A DNA stretch of 64,000 nucleotides from Calonectria ilicicola (GCA_020809705.1 CP085835.1:3100001-3164000); one strand, 5' to 3'. Shown: positions 1 through 11,939, counted from the first letter of the stretch. Notes: generated by a model from the sequence alone, not told the origin. Made by a program: numbers and translations.

Positions 1-1406
1 GCTTTTTTCAGCCTTTTAGAACATAGATCTTGTAGGAGCTGCACTTTTTTTTTTTCCCTAGTCAGTGGTTTAGTTTGGGCGGCGGGGGAGCCATTCTGAT
101 ACTCAGTCTTGATAGAGCTTGCAGGAAAGTCTATCAAGGTTACTGAAAGCTTTACCTGAAGGTTATATCTGCAGGATACATCGGTCCGCCAATTCTCTTG
201 TCAATAATCATCGTGCTTGTTTGATGATCAGGTTTGAGCTACCCCTTTGAGGGGGAGTTTTAATATTTACCTATAAACAAATGTTGAGACTAGCGAGCGC
301 CTCAATGACTAGCGCAACCCCACAATAGGAGGACGAAGCTCGGTTAGCTATTTATAAAACAACGGGTTGGCCAGTTTTTGGTAAATGGCAAATCAAGGCT
401 CCTTCAAATCTCAATTCATAATCTCGATGTGATCAATCCGCGTAGGACAACACCAAAATAGGTCTCCTCACTTCATCATCACCTGGGTGGTGTGGCACGG
501 ACCGCGAAATGTGGCGAAATTACATGGTGTTGATCCGCCCCAATCCCTGTTATGCCATCCAGCTGGAATCAAGTAATAAATTCTGCATTGCATATCACAA
601 TGAACACCAAAAATATTACACATAAGTATAATTTACCTATTTCCATCTGAATACAATAAAATCCTCTTCAGGTGATACTTTGATCAATAAACGGGAATTA
701 TTACGTCCTGTATGTAAAGATCGCACTATCCGGCATTATCCACCATACCCTAGACCAGATTACCACACTCCATCACTCTCATAGTCACGTGTCAAAACAA
801 ATAATATCACAAGCTTCATCTATATATTGCAGGACATATTCGAGGGTCGGCCAGTCTAATGGATTAGTGAGCACCCATTTTCGGTGTCAAGGTGTGTTAA
901 AAGAGGTGCTAGCCTGATACTCATCGCAGCAATCTCAACGCGCGTAATACAGTGGCTTTAAAGTGGGGTAAGACGGGCCGGTCGTGGTAATGATGTTCTG
1001 AGAGTTTGAGTCTGTGATGATGGTATGTGCTTCGATTTGTATGCAGGCTTTGTAACAGCGGTCTTAACATGCTCAGTAACCTGTGAGGCGGCCAACTTGA
1101 GTTATTTTTCGAGCGGGGTTTGGCTGCCTGCTGACTTGTTGTACTTTTCAGGCGAATTGGCTTGAGCGATGGAGTGACCCTAACCAACCAGGTTTCTTTA
1201 TTCGTTGCACATTTGGGCTGCACGGCTTATCGCAGCATACTTGGCATGCGGGGCTAGGCATCTTCATGATATTGATACTGATACATACGGTACATCCACA
1301 ATCAAGGACTCGTTGAACCCCGTCTACTCTCGCCTCTTGAATGCTGAAGACGGATGGGCTTGCTTGTCCTCACACGTTCCCTTGATACGCGCCGTGCAAA
1401 ACTACC
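1..1406. other. Intergenic, no gene seen
   Basis: I see no convincing coding frame. Short open frames here have no splice partners or family likeness. The stretch is AT-rich with homopolymer runs near the left edge and probably holds the promoter of the HET gene that starts at 1407. Confidence 0.6.
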
Positions 1407-3773
1407 ATGTCCCTGTTTAACCTGAGCTATCCATCTTTTCCACTCGGAAAGACAGATTCAGAAATCCGCAACGACCCAAAGTTTTGCCCAGCATGTCTAA
1501 ATATTCATTCCAGCTCGGCTTCCACCATGACAATGACCCCTCGGGTCCGAATGTATGTACGACAACCTAATTCGGAGAGCGCTATTAGAGCGGCCAAGCT
1601 TCTTGGCGAGATGAACCAAAAAGACGATAGCGACCCTGAGCAGAATTTTCCAAAGTCAAACTCATGGATGATCGAAATAAACCTAGTTGAGATGTCAGAT
1701 GCTGCCGGGTCAGGATGTGCAACTTGCTTTTTATTAAAGGAGATACTCACTACGGTATCCGATCCAAGCTTGGACTTTGGTGATTCGAAACAATTCTTGC
1801 ATGTGGTCTTGCGCGATAAACACGTACTTCGCATTGAAGTTATGCAGGAATCTGAATCACTGGACGAAGATCCAGACTTTGACCTCCCTTGGGAATTTCG
1901 AGACCTGAAGCCAGTCTCTGAACACGGAATCTATGAGGTTTATTCACTTCCAGGTAGGGTGTTTATAGAAGAATTGCATGTATTTGGAGTGGAAGCCTAT
2001 TGACCATGTTTAGGATCGAGTTGCCCGTGGCCCACTGTGGGATGCCTCATGGGGTGGGAAGTCCCCGATTCTCATGTGGAAACAACCCTGGGTGGTTTGG
2101 TCGGACACATTGCACTAAACTCCCTTTCTGATGATTGCATTAATAAAATCAAGAAATGGATTGATCATTGCCAAAATAAACACGCCATTTGTACAAAAGC
2201 GCGCCAAAACACGAAACCTACTGTCCCAGAGCGGCTTGTCAAAGTTGGACCGGAATCAAATGCGGAAGTTCAGCTTATCGAACCCGAAATTGAATTCAGA
2301 GACCCATATGTTGTACTGTCCCATTGCTGGGGAAAGAAAAAGTATCCCTTATCCCAGAGCTTGGGCATCATTTCCTATAATGAGCTGCCAAGAACCATTC
2401 AGGATGCAATTACTATTTGCAGAAGGCTCGGTTTCGAGTACATTTGGATCGATGCTCTTTGTATTGAACTTGAAGAGGAAATAGATTGGGAAATTGAAGA
2501 AGCAAAAAAGATTTATGTATTCTCCAACGCGGAACTGGTTCTTGCTGCAACGGGGGCAGTTGATGATAACCAAGGCTGCCTGTGGCAAAGGCATCCATTT
2601 ACCAAGGTGTCTGGGAAGCTATCAAGTGGAGAGTCCTTTGAAGTATTTGCGCGAAAGATGGATTTTCATGATCGCTTCAGATGGCTTACAGATGAGCTCC
2701 GCTACCTGAAACAACCACATAAATCGGATGATGACGTCAACTATCCCCTCATGAACGAAGCTTGGGGCTTTAGTGAGCGAATTCTAGCGACGCGAGTGTT
2801 GCACTTTACAAAAAAGGAGGTCATATTCGATTGTTTAACTGGAATTGACTGTGAGTGTGGCGCTCTGTACAAGTACAAGGACACTTCGCTTCCTCCTCGA
2901 CGTATCCTGAAAACTGGACATGAATACGTTGCTGGTCGCACGAGCAAACGGCCCGACAAAGACAGTGACTTTTACAAAGGATTCAAATTTGAAGAGGAAG
3001 ATAACGAATTCGAAAATCATCACGAGCGTTGGCGAGATTTGGTAGTTCAATACTCGCAGACAAAGGTGTGCAAGAAAGCCGACCGTCTGCGTGCTTTAGG
3101 CGGCATTGCCTCCAGATGGTTTAACGACATAACAGGAAAATATCTTGCTGGGATGTGGGAAAAGAATTTGACAAACCACTTGAGATGGTATGTTGATGAG
3201 AAGCAAGATGCTGAAGAAAGTTCGGATTTAAACAAAGACCTGGAATACATCGCGCCAAGCTGGAGTTGGGCTAGTGTCAACCGGCCAGTGAGTTGGGGAA
3301 ACACTACTTTCGAAAGCACTAGCTGCTTTGTGCAGATTGATTTTACCAGGACTAGATGTGATGTGAAGGACGTCAGCCCGTTCGGAGCCGTCACCTCTGG
3401 GCATATAAATCTGACAGGCAAGATTTTGGAGGTAGAACTTGTGCCAAGCGGTGACGATTATTGTCTCAGAAGAGAGGGTCAGGAGAATAAAATTCTGTTC
3501 GATCGACCTGATTACCTGCGGGATATTGGGCAGCTCAAAGAAAGGAAATTGTTTTGTCTTCACTTTTGTAGTAAATCTTGGACTATGAGGGCTTACGATG
3601 ATGACTGCGCCTTGGTGTTGGTCAAGGCAGAAGCCGAGGAACTAACGCGACAGCGGAAGGAAGTTCAAGAGGCGACACATGTTTATAAGAGAGTTGGTTT
3701 TACGCTTTTCTATCCAGGAAAGGCCTGGAATCACGCCCAAGAGGCGGAGGAGGTCAACATGTACTTGATCTAA
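1407..3773 (+). CDS. HET-domain (heterokaryon incompatibility) protein
   Basis: Two exons, 1407-1953 and 2014-3773, joined across a 60-base GT..AG intron with a TTGAC branch-like site; the frame is kept (split Gly codon). The product is 768 residues. The HET core lies at about residues 279-430 and shows the family signature: YVVLSHCWG, then a proline/arginine stretch (ELPRTIQDAI), then YIWIDALCI and a following acidic helix. The later segment APSWSWASVN is also typical of HET proteins. The N-terminus has a Cys-pair motif (CPAC). HET proteins trigger incompatibility cell death after fusion of unlike hyphae; the partner here is unknown. The next gene downstream encodes a TPR-CHAT protein, another death/immunity-type architecture. 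The ATG at 1407 was chosen as the first in-frame Met; a short upstream exon cannot be excluded. Confidence 0.88.
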
Positions 3774-4109
3774 ATTGTTAGTATCAATTGGCAATCAATT
3801 CGAATCATATGTACTCATAGTTTGCTTCATTTCCCTGTGATGGAATGTAAGTTGATAACCTTGTCCAGGTATTGAACCCCTGGGGACCATGCACGCAGTA
3901 AATCACGTGCTGTGAGATTTGTGGGAGCAATTTTGCACGTGCAGTTAGGCAGAAAGAGCCTCAGTCGATAGTGTTGGTCAATCACCCCGCTTCACCATCG
4001 TCTTCCAGCCAACGTCAATTTTGTATGGCTCAGGCTTTGAGCTTTTGCAGCACTGCGCACAATAACTTGTTATTGGCTCGACCATTAATTCAATTTTCAA
4101 TACAAAACG
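3774..4109. other. Intergenic between HET and TPR-CHAT genes
   Basis: This 336-base spacer holds the 3' end of the HET gene and the upstream region of the TPR-CHAT gene. Nothing else is recognisable. Confidence 0.6.
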
Positions 4110-7100
4110 ATGGGCGATTCTCATCAAATCGCTCACACAGCGGACGATTGTTCCAGTGTTCCACTTGAAAAAGCTCAAAATGAGCTGGGGGAGAATAGTT
4201 CAACCGATGTTTCTGAGCTGGAAAGTTCGATTTCCGAGACGCTGTCGTATGATGGGACAGTCACAGATGATGTTGATGCGGCCATCGTGGCCGTGGTGGA
4301 ATCTCTCAGTTCTATGGATCTCGATGACCCGATGAGAGGAGCACAATTGACGAGTCTTGGATCCAAGTTTCATCAAAGATATTTCCTCACGAATAGTCTC
4401 CAAGATCTCGAACACGCTGTTGAGTTTGCCACAGAAGCCACTCAAGTTAGCCGAGATGTTCATCCACACTGGAATGTGTGTATTTATAACCTCGGAGTTG
4501 TTCTACTCGTCAAATACGAACATACAAAACAAAGACAAGATTTAAATGAAGCAATACGAATAACCCAAGAAACGGTTGATTCAATGAGTCCACATGAGAT
4601 CGAATACTTTGCGTTTGTGTCGAACCTGAGAATCATGCTGGAACACAAATACTCAGACACAACATCATTCGATGACCTTGAAAGGCTCATCCAAGTTAGA
4701 AGAGATGTTGTGAATTCAGCACGAGACGATGAACCTGAATTAATTTGGCACTTGGTTAACCTGGCAGTTAGACTCAAAGATAAAGCCCGAATAATCTGCT
4801 CGTTAGAATGCCTTGATGAAGGCCTGGGTTATTTAAGGCAAGCCATTGTGCTGGCCTCTGATAATGCTTCATATCAACAAAAGTGTTTCCAATATATCGG
4901 GATATTTCTTTACATACGCTATCAGTTACAAGAGGGCGCTATTGACGATCTTGACGAGTCTATCTCTATTGGGAGATTGGTTGCAAAGTCAACCGCTACA
5001 AATAACCCGGAAAGAGCAGAAATCCTACAATCCCTCAGTGATCGGCTTTGGAGCAAGTATTTGGAATGTGAGAAGAGAGTTGGGAGTAGTGGAAGCGCTC
5101 GAAGAGTCGACAAGGCATTTGATATGGCACTGAATGAAGGACGATCGGCTCAGGGCAGGTCAATAGACCTAGAAGGCTCGTCATCAGAGTCACCAGCGGA
5201 GACAATGTTGGACTCTTTGCTTGAAGAATCAATTCGATCGATGAAGCAAGCATTGAAGATCGGAGAACCGAATGGACCTACCTGGGGAGATCGCAAATAT
5301 AAGCTATGCAAATTGCTCTATACTAGGTACGCCCGAGGAGAGAATCTTTCTGATCTTTTGCAATCAATCAAAGTTGCGAAAAGCGCCATTGGAGCAACAC
5401 TCGAGAAGGTTGATAGATCGGAAAGATTAATACAACTTGGAAAGATCATGGTAGCCATGTTTGAGAAGTTCGGTCGCATCTCGGACATCGAAGAAGCAAT
5501 TGAGTTAGGAACAGAAGCCGTTTCAAATCTACCGGAATCCAGCAGTGAATGGCCCAAGTATCAAAGCCTTGTTGGAGTCTGGCTGGGCTACCGTTATTCA
5601 AAGACTGGGAACATGAATAACCTCGAAGAAGGGATTAATCTGGCCCGGAGAGCAGCTAGGGATCTTGGCCTAGATCATCAACACAAGATATTCTGTTCAA
5701 TGAACCTTGTCAACTTATTAGATAAACGCTTTGTAAACAAGGGATTGCTGGCCGACGCTGATGAATCTATTTGCTGTTTGCAAGAAGCAATTGACGCTAC
5801 TCCACTGAGCAATGATGACCGATCAATCCAGCTCATGGAGCTTGGTTGGCAATTGGGTCAAAGGCATTTGAGGTCTGATGCTGAGGATGATATGCAAGAG
5901 AGTATAAGGATTACAAGATTGGCTTTAGAACAAATGTCGACCTCCTCGCCGTTTCGTGCTCAGGCCTTTCACAATCTAGGCTACTTTCTACGGAACAGAT
6001 ATTTTGCAACTGGTGAATCATCTGATCTCTTTGAAGGCATAGATAGCTTACAGAAAGGTCTCCTTATTTCTGCAAAAGAAGATCGGATCAAAACTATGCT
6101 TTTGAGTAATCTGTCAGAATTGATAAGATCTCGATTTTTATTCACGAATAACTTGGAGGACTTGGATGAATCAATTCGTCTCGCACGATTATCCATTGTC
6201 GAAACACCAGAGACAGCTAAAAATATGGCAGGATATCTTGGCGAACTGGGAAACACGCTGAGAGTCAGATTTATGGAAGTCGGGGATATTGAAGATATGG
6301 AAGAAGCTGTTAAAGTTCAGAAGGATGCGTTAAGCAAAATGCCACTAAACCACCTGGGTCGACATGGGTACTTGAACAATCTTGCGCTTTGCTTTAATCA
6401 CAGGTACACATACACAGGAGATTTGGAAGACCTGAATGAGTGTATCCGGCTATCTCAGGAATGTGTGGATACCACACCTCGAAGTCATAAAGACTGGACC
6501 GACCGTTTGAGTAATCTTGGTGATTGGCTTCGCAACAGGTATCACAAGATTGGTAGACTATCAGACCTTGATGAGGCCATTCGCATCGGGTACCAAATAA
6601 CCAACGAAGATGCGTTGACCAGCAAGCACCAAGATCTCTATTTGGGAAACCTTGCTGTGCGCCTTCATGACCGGTATTCAAGAACAAATAAAAATAATGA
6701 CCTCGAGGAAGCCATTCGCGTGTCTCGAGAATCGGTCAATGCCACAGGAATGGATGAAGGGAGAAAACGGATGAACTTGATGAACCTTGGAAATTGGCTA
6801 TTCGCTCGTTATAAATTACACAGAAATGAAGCTGATTACAACGAGGCTTATGATATTGGGCGACAAGGCTTGGAAAACTCAGCAACAGAGGATTCTGAAC
6901 GGAAGAGCATTCTCAATAACTTAAGTGCCATTATTGTCTATCGATATCAAAATACAAACGATTTGAAGGATCTCGATCTAGCAATTGAATATTGTCGGAA
7001 GGCTATCGAATTGAGCGACCCTGTTCGGGAGCATCTGGCAGGGAGACTAGCCAACCTAGGCAACGCACTTGGGAAAAGGTATATTCATACCGGTGACGAT

Positions 7101-8774
7101 AAAAGCCTTACAGAGGCAATTTCCTGTTTTCGAAAGGCAATAGATCATCCAATAGCAGCTGTGGACGTCAAGTTATTGGCAAGCAGGGAACTCATGAAGT
7201 ACCTTGCGCGTGGCTTAAGATGGAAAGAAGCGTTTGAAGTCGCATATGCTGCCATTGAGCTGATCCCAGAAATGATCTTAAAGTCTCTGGCCAACACGGA
7301 CAAGCTTCATTTGCTTACACAAATTAGGGGTGTAGCTTCCGATGCTGCCTCCGTAGCGTTGTGTGCAGGCGAGGGACCGACGGTGGCGTTGCGTTTGCTT
7401 GAGCAAGCCCGAGGTGTTCTAGCTACATCCATTCAGAACTTGAGAGCTGATCTTGTGAAGCTTAGCAATTTATATCCAGACATGGCGGATCGGTTTAACT
7501 TGATGAAGCAAAAGGCGGACCATTCTTATACACAGTCATCGACAGAAGGGAACAAAACCGCCTCGCAGAGGAATCTGGATGCAGAATTTGAGCAAACCCT
7601 TCGTAATATTCGAAAGCTTCCCGGATGTGAAGACTTCTTGCAGGCCCCGGGGTCTTTCAAATTACATGAAGCTGCAGAAAGAGGTCCAATTGCGGTGATC
7701 AATGTCAGCCAGATCGGATGTGATGCGGTTCTTATTGAGAAGAGCGAAATCCACTGGTTACCATTGCAAAGACTCACTCTGGCCAAAATTGAAGAAAAAG
7801 CGTATGAAGCCCGCAAAAGCCCTGCAAGTCCAGAGATTCTAGAGTGGATGTGGGACGACATAGTCCATCCAATTTTGGATAGGCTTGGGTTTGACAAAGT
7901 TCCCGTGGATGGAAAATGGCCACGAGTTTGGTGGATCCCCACAGGACTTCTCACCCACTTTCCTCTTCACGCGGCTGGATATCATATGCAAGGTTCTTCT
8001 GAAACGGCGCTGGATAGGATCATATCTTCTTACAGTACCTCTATCAAAACCATCTTGCTTGGTCGTGAACGACATACGCCCCCATCAGCTGATGAAAATG
8101 CAACTGCTGTCTTAGTTGCCATGGAGCTTACCCCCCAGCATGCCCGTCTTCAGTTTGCGCCCGAGGAGCTTGATGAAGTACGGAATATTTGTGGTGAGAT
8201 GAAACTCGCAACCGTCGAGCCTCCACGCCAAAAGCAGGATATCATGAAAAACCTCCAAGATTGTACAATATTCCACTTTGCTGGTCATGGTCACACAAAC
8301 GTAGAAGATCCATCAAAGAGCCATCTTTTACTTGAGGATGCTGAGAAAGATCCGTTCACTGTTGCCAATCTATTGGAATTGAACCATAGGCGGTCGCCGT
8401 TTCTTGCCTACTTATCTGCTTGCGGAACTGGGAGTATTAAGGACGAGAGGCTCGTTGATGAGAGCATTCACCTCATTGGCGCGTGTCAAATTGCAGGATT
8501 CCGCCATGTCATCGGGACGCTATGGGAGGTGAAGGATAGACAATGTGTTGACATGGCGAAGGGAATATATGAAGTTGTGAGAGACGGTGGCATGAGCGAT
8601 GAATCTGTGTCTCTTGGGATTCACGTTTCTACCAGGGCTCTCAGAGATGAATGGTTGTCTGGAGTAGATGGAAGCCAGGGGGTTAGACGTGTCAGAAATG
8701 CCGTTCTTGTGGAGGATGGAGAAGAAGAATCAGGACCCATGAATTGGGCCCCATACGTTCATTTTGGGGTTTAG
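4110..8774 (+). CDS. TPR-CHAT protein (putative caspase-like protease)
   Basis: Single exon, 1554 residues. After an acidic N-terminus, residues ~60-1060 are many TPR-like helical repeats of about 42-55 residues with a recurring pattern: an LGxxLxxRY helix followed by a DLxEAIRxxR helix. The last ~380 residues form a CHAT domain. The catalytic dyad is visible as His1393 in the block FHFAGHGH and Cys1438 in LSACGTGS. CHAT proteases are caspase-clade peptidases; some bacterial members cleave gasdermins or act in CRISPR-linked proteolysis. In fungi, TPR-CHAT proteins are common, often polymorphic, and poorly characterised. The TPR array is likely the sensing or partner-binding part. It lies 336 bases downstream of a HET gene on the same strand and 140 bases from the convergent Nudix gene. 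No gasdermin-like gene was recognised in the window, so the substrate is unknown. Confidence 0.9.
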   Translation: MGDSHQIAHTADDCSSVPLEKAQNELGENSSTDVSELESSISETLSYDGTVTDDVDAAIVAVVESLSSMDLDDPMRGAQLTSLGSKFHQRYFLTNSLQDLEHAVEFATEATQVSRDVHPHWNVCIYNLGVVLLVKYEHTKQRQDLNEAIRITQETVDSMSPHEIEYFAFVSNLRIMLEHKYSDTTSFDDLERLIQVRRDVVNSARDDEPELIWHLVNLAVRLKDKARIICSLECLDEGLGYLRQAIVLASDNASYQQKCFQYIGIFLYIRYQLQEGAIDDLDESISIGRLVAKSTATNNPERAEILQSLSDRLWSKYLECEKRVGSSGSARRVDKAFDMALNEGRSAQGRSIDLEGSSSESPAETMLDSLLEESIRSMKQALKIGEPNGPTWGDRKYKLCKLLYTRYARGENLSDLLQSIKVAKSAIGATLEKVDRSERLIQLGKIMVAMFEKFGRISDIEEAIELGTEAVSNLPESSSEWPKYQSLVGVWLGYRYSKTGNMNNLEEGINLARRAARDLGLDHQHKIFCSMNLVNLLDKRFVNKGLLADADESICCLQEAIDATPLSNDDRSIQLMELGWQLGQRHLRSDAEDDMQESIRITRLALEQMSTSSPFRAQAFHNLGYFLRNRYFATGESSDLFEGIDSLQKGLLISAKEDRIKTMLLSNLSELIRSRFLFTNNLEDLDESIRLARLSIVETPETAKNMAGYLGELGNTLRVRFMEVGDIEDMEEAVKVQKDALSKMPLNHLGRHGYLNNLALCFNHRYTYTGDLEDLNECIRLSQECVDTTPRSHKDWTDRLSNLGDWLRNRYHKIGRLSDLDEAIRIGYQITNEDALTSKHQDLYLGNLAVRLHDRYSRTNKNNDLEEAIRVSRESVNATGMDEGRKRMNLMNLGNWLFARYKLHRNEADYNEAYDIGRQGLENSATEDSERKSILNNLSAIIVYRYQNTNDLKDLDLAIEYCRKAIELSDPVREHLAGRLANLGNALGKRYIHTGDDKSLTEAISCFRKAIDHPIAAVDVKLLASRELMKYLARGLRWKEAFEVAYAAIELIPEMILKSLANTDKLHLLTQIRGVASDAASVALCAGEGPTVALRLLEQARGVLATSIQNLRADLVKLSNLYPDMADRFNLMKQKADHSYTQSSTEGNKTASQRNLDAEFEQTLRNIRKLPGCEDFLQAPGSFKLHEAAERGPIAVINVSQIGCDAVLIEKSEIHWLPLQRLTLAKIEEKAYEARKSPASPEILEWMWDDIVHPILDRLGFDKVPVDGKWPRVWWIPTGLLTHFPLHAAGYHMQGSSETALDRIISSYSTSIKTILLGRERHTPPSADENATAVLVAMELTPQHARLQFAPEELDEVRNICGEMKLATVEPPRQKQDIMKNLQDCTIFHFAGHGHTNVEDPSKSHLLLEDAEKDPFTVANLLELNHRRSPFLAYLSACGTGSIKDERLVDESIHLIGACQIAGFRHVIGTLWEVKDRQCVDMAKGIYEVVRDGGMSDESVSLGIHVSTRALRDEWLSGVDGSQGVRRVRNAVLVEDGEEESGPMNWAPYVHFGV

Positions 8775-8914
8775 TTATTAATGTTTGAATGCTAGATGCT
8801 ATCGCCTTTTCTCTCAACCTTTTCCATGCGCATAGATTAGATGCCTCGTAGACGTAACACCGGAGCCATACGGTGTTGAGAAATTTAATTTTTCTTTTCG
8901 CAGATTACAGAGGT

Positions 8915-9439
8915 TTAATGGAGCGCGAGCGCTTCCAAGACAATGCGCTTCATGTCTGGCGTAATTGAAAGAGTGTTCAACATCTGGGCATTAGCCCATA
9001 TACCGGTGGAATGTTCGTCTTTGTTGACAGAAAAGTCTATCCCGTCTTCATGAACGAACACAATGTAGCTTAGCTGCATTGCCCTTCGTTGGATGATGGT
9101 TTCGTTCCCAATATCATCGAGAACTTTCTTTTCGGTGCCATAGGTCATAGTTGATAGAGGTGATAGAACGCTCTTGACAGTCCAGTTGGTTTCTTCAGCG
9201 ACCTCTCTCACAATGGCATGGTGGATTGAAGTATCAGCTTCGTCAACCTTGCCGCCTGGGATTTCGAACACATTTGGATAATAGTCTTCGTCTGCGTTAC
9301 TCTTAAGAAGAAGAATTTCCTTAGTGTTCTTGTTGTCCCTGATGATCGCAGCGCCAACCGTGACCTTGTCGATGGTATTGGCCCTCGAAGAATTGATATG
9401 TGCATAGAATGCATCGCGCGTCATATTAAGGTACTCCAT
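8915..9439 (-). CDS. Nudix hydrolase
   Basis: Single exon, 174 residues, starting at the ATG read from 9439. The Nudix box lies at about residues 62-86: GGKVDEAD, eight residues, then REVAEET. The first box Glu is Asp and there is one extra residue against the textbook pattern; this variant (GGxVDxxD..HAxxREVxEET) is common in fungal Nudix proteins, so the metal-binding REVxEE core is intact. The family hydrolyses nucleoside diphosphates linked to another group; the substrate cannot be read from sequence. It is convergent with the TPR-CHAT gene. It has no visible link to the homoserine gene set that begins about 600 bases away. Confidence 0.88.
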   Translation of the reverse strand: MEYLNMTRDAFYAHINSSRANTIDKVTVGAAIIRDNKNTKEILLLKSNADEDYYPNVFEIPGGKVDEADTSIHHAIVREVAEETNWTVKSVLSPLSTMTYGTEKKVLDDIGNETIIQRRAMQLSYIVFVHEDGIDFSVNKDEHSTGIWANAQMLNTLSITPDMKRIVLEALALH

Positions 9440-10029
9440 CTCTTCCTCTTTCGAATTAATGTAGGGGATTTATCGTAAGAGAAGCAAACAGTGAGGTGCA
9501 TCATGAAGAGTTTTTATGTGATGCAGCAGCAATTTATCTCGGTGCGAGGTTTCTCCGATAACCGTACAGGTGTCTTTCTTCTACATTTACTTTCACCTTG
9601 CTGGCTGAAGAACTTTGAAACAAATTTTAATCTATAGTTCCCAGTTGCAAAGTTCATATGGAAAATCCACGCGCATAAAACGCTCGTGGTTCCGGAACCG
9701 TAATGGTTGGAGAGAGTACTGGCAATCAGCGGGGTCTTCTCTTGACTGATCAGCCTGTTGGACAGAGTAATCGAACACGTGCATGCAAATTTATCCGGAC
9801 GTCACCGCATGTGTCACTATGCTGAATAAAAGTTCTATGGCCTCTATCTTAGTCTAAACATTCGGCGCGAATGATTTTTGAGCCCCGTGAAAGATTTCTG
9901 GCTTTACCTCCGTGATTCGTGAGGAATAAACTGCATTATAAATAGCCTTTACAAATAGCCGCCTCCGCATTTAGAATCGACGAACCCGCAGCACCTATGA
10001 CAGCTGGGCTTGTTAGCTTTCTGGGATGC
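9440..10029. other. Intergenic
   Basis: No coding frame seen. It contains the Nudix promoter side and the 3' flank of the aspartate-semialdehyde dehydrogenase gene. Confidence 0.55.
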
Positions 10030-11188
10030 TTAGATTACTATCACTGCGAACTCACTGTTATGGCTGAGAGCAGCAAATTTAATATCGAAAATGCCTGTTT
10101 CGTCATTCCTCACACGCCCAACGCTGATGGCGTATCCGCCACCAAGGTTACGATCTAAGCGTGGTTGTGGTCGATCTTCCTCTTCAAATACCACAATTGG
10201 AGGTGTCGGAGCAGAGAAGCAGCTTAGATTCTGGGTCTCAGTGATGTAGCTGCTTAGGGCCTCCTTGACTTGCTCAGGTGAAGGAGGTGGTCGATGCTTG
10301 AAACTGATGCTGATACATGCTGTGTGGCCATCCATAACAGGGACTCGAGTGCACGCAGCGGACACCTTCAGGTCCTCTTGCTGCACGAAACCCTTTCCAT
10401 CAGCACTCATACTCCCTAAAACCTTCTTCGCCTCAGTTTGTAGCTTATCCTCTTCTCCTTCAATGAATGGGACCAAGTTGTCAATAATATCCATTGCTGA
10501 CACGCCGGGGTACCCAGAACCGGAAACTGACTGCATACTAACGATTGAAACGACAGATATGGCGCCAAAGGTGCTTTGAAGAGCAGCCAAGGGAACGACC
10601 AGGTTGATCAAGGCACAGTTTGAGTTGCAAACAAGGAAACCCTTGTCGAGTCCGTTGACGGAACGCTGGTGGGGAATGAGATCTAGGTGAGAAATATTGA
10701 CCAGAGGGACAACAAGAGGAACCATCGGATTTTGACGATGGTTTTTGGCATTTGAGAAGACAGGGATTTCCGCTTTCATGAACTCCAACTCTGATGATTG
10801 TTAGTATAGGAACACATGAACATTGTCTCTTTTGGGAATGTGAGATACCGGTATCGCCAGCAACGCTGGAATCCAATCCACTAAAAACGACATCACATTC
10901 GCTAAATTCGGAGGCCTTGCAGTCCTTGATAATCATTTCAGCGACACATCCCATAGGATGAGCCTGCTTCCATCGGACAGCATCTTTGTACTGCTTCCCA
11001 GCGGACCTAGAAGATGCACCAATCGCATGCAGCTTTAGATAGGGATGCTGGGCGAGAAGAAGGATAAACCTTTGGCCGACTGATCCTGTGCAGCCGAGAA
11101 CGCCTGTACATAACAAGTTAGTCTCAACTATTGAATGGCACGATAAAATTAGCATACCGCATTTCTTGATTGGAGATTGGTTGGTCAT
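10030..11188 (-). CDS. Aspartate-semialdehyde dehydrogenase
   Basis: Three exons read downward: 11188-11158, 11103-10849 and 10790-10030 (introns of 54 and 58 bases); 348 residues. It reduces beta-aspartyl phosphate to aspartate semialdehyde with NADPH, the second step towards homoserine. Seen: an N-terminal [13 protein letters not shown] nucleotide-binding loop; the catalytic Cys154 in the block NSNC; the [11 protein letters not shown] segment; and the substrate/catalytic histidine in VMDGH. The residues just after the catalytic Cys are ALIN, whereas the usual fungal enzyme, as I recall it, has a Ser-Thr-Thr-Gly-like run. That suggests a diverged, possibly cluster-dedicated paralogue rather than the housekeeping copy. 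The copy elsewhere in the genome is not visible here. It sits at the left end of a set with aspartate kinase, homoserine acetyltransferase and an O-acetylhomoserine lyase. Confidence 0.92.
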
Positions 11189-11939
11189 GTTTTCGCCGCA
11201 GCCTTTTTATCTTTGAGTTTTTGGGGACTAATGGAAAGATATGAATATTTGACGACAATTATCTGTGATCTCGGTGATGTTGGTGCGGGACACTCCATCC
11301 CGATAGCACAGCCTATTGAAATGATAAATATTTGTGATTTTCGGTGATTACAGTGGAGCTGACCACTTACGGGCTTTGAGTCAATCACCGTCTTAATAAA
11401 GCCGCAAATGCCGTTTGATCGGATCTCCGATGGGTCAAAATCTGGGATGACAATTCATTAGAAATTCGCCTCCATAGATACTTCGGGTCAGCATCGGCTT
11501 TCGGTGCTGTAGGGGAACATGGCCTGATCATATTTTTGTCGATATCGCTGTTGGACCCCATCGCGCATAGTGAGCCTATAATTTGTGGCGCGATTAATGT
11601 GTGGAGGTAAATTCCACATCATTATTTCTTTTTCTGCCTCTATCCGACGAATAGGTATCAGCTAAAAACTTTGATCAGTGGCGATGAAATAATTTCTTTT
11701 CGCGTCACAAGACAACACCTCATCAACTCAGAAGGTGCAATTTCAGCATATTACTACTAGTGATAAGCATGTAAGACCGATTGATTACAAAATGTAAGAA
11801 TTAATGTCTCAGATTCCAGCTCCAAGTGGAAGAGATCATCTAAAATTACATAACGTAATTGTAAATAGAGCAAGAAATAAGACGATTGTGTTGTTTTTCA
11901 ACTCCAAAACAATACAATCCCAGCGGGTCCCGTCCTGTC
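11189..11939. promoter_or_regulatory. Upstream region of the semialdehyde dehydrogenase gene
   Basis: No gene seen. A GCCGCAA element lies at 11401-11407, about 213 bases upstream of the start codon. The same core is repeated in the promoter of the O-acetylhomoserine lyase gene. A single 7-mer could occur by chance. Confidence 0.35.
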
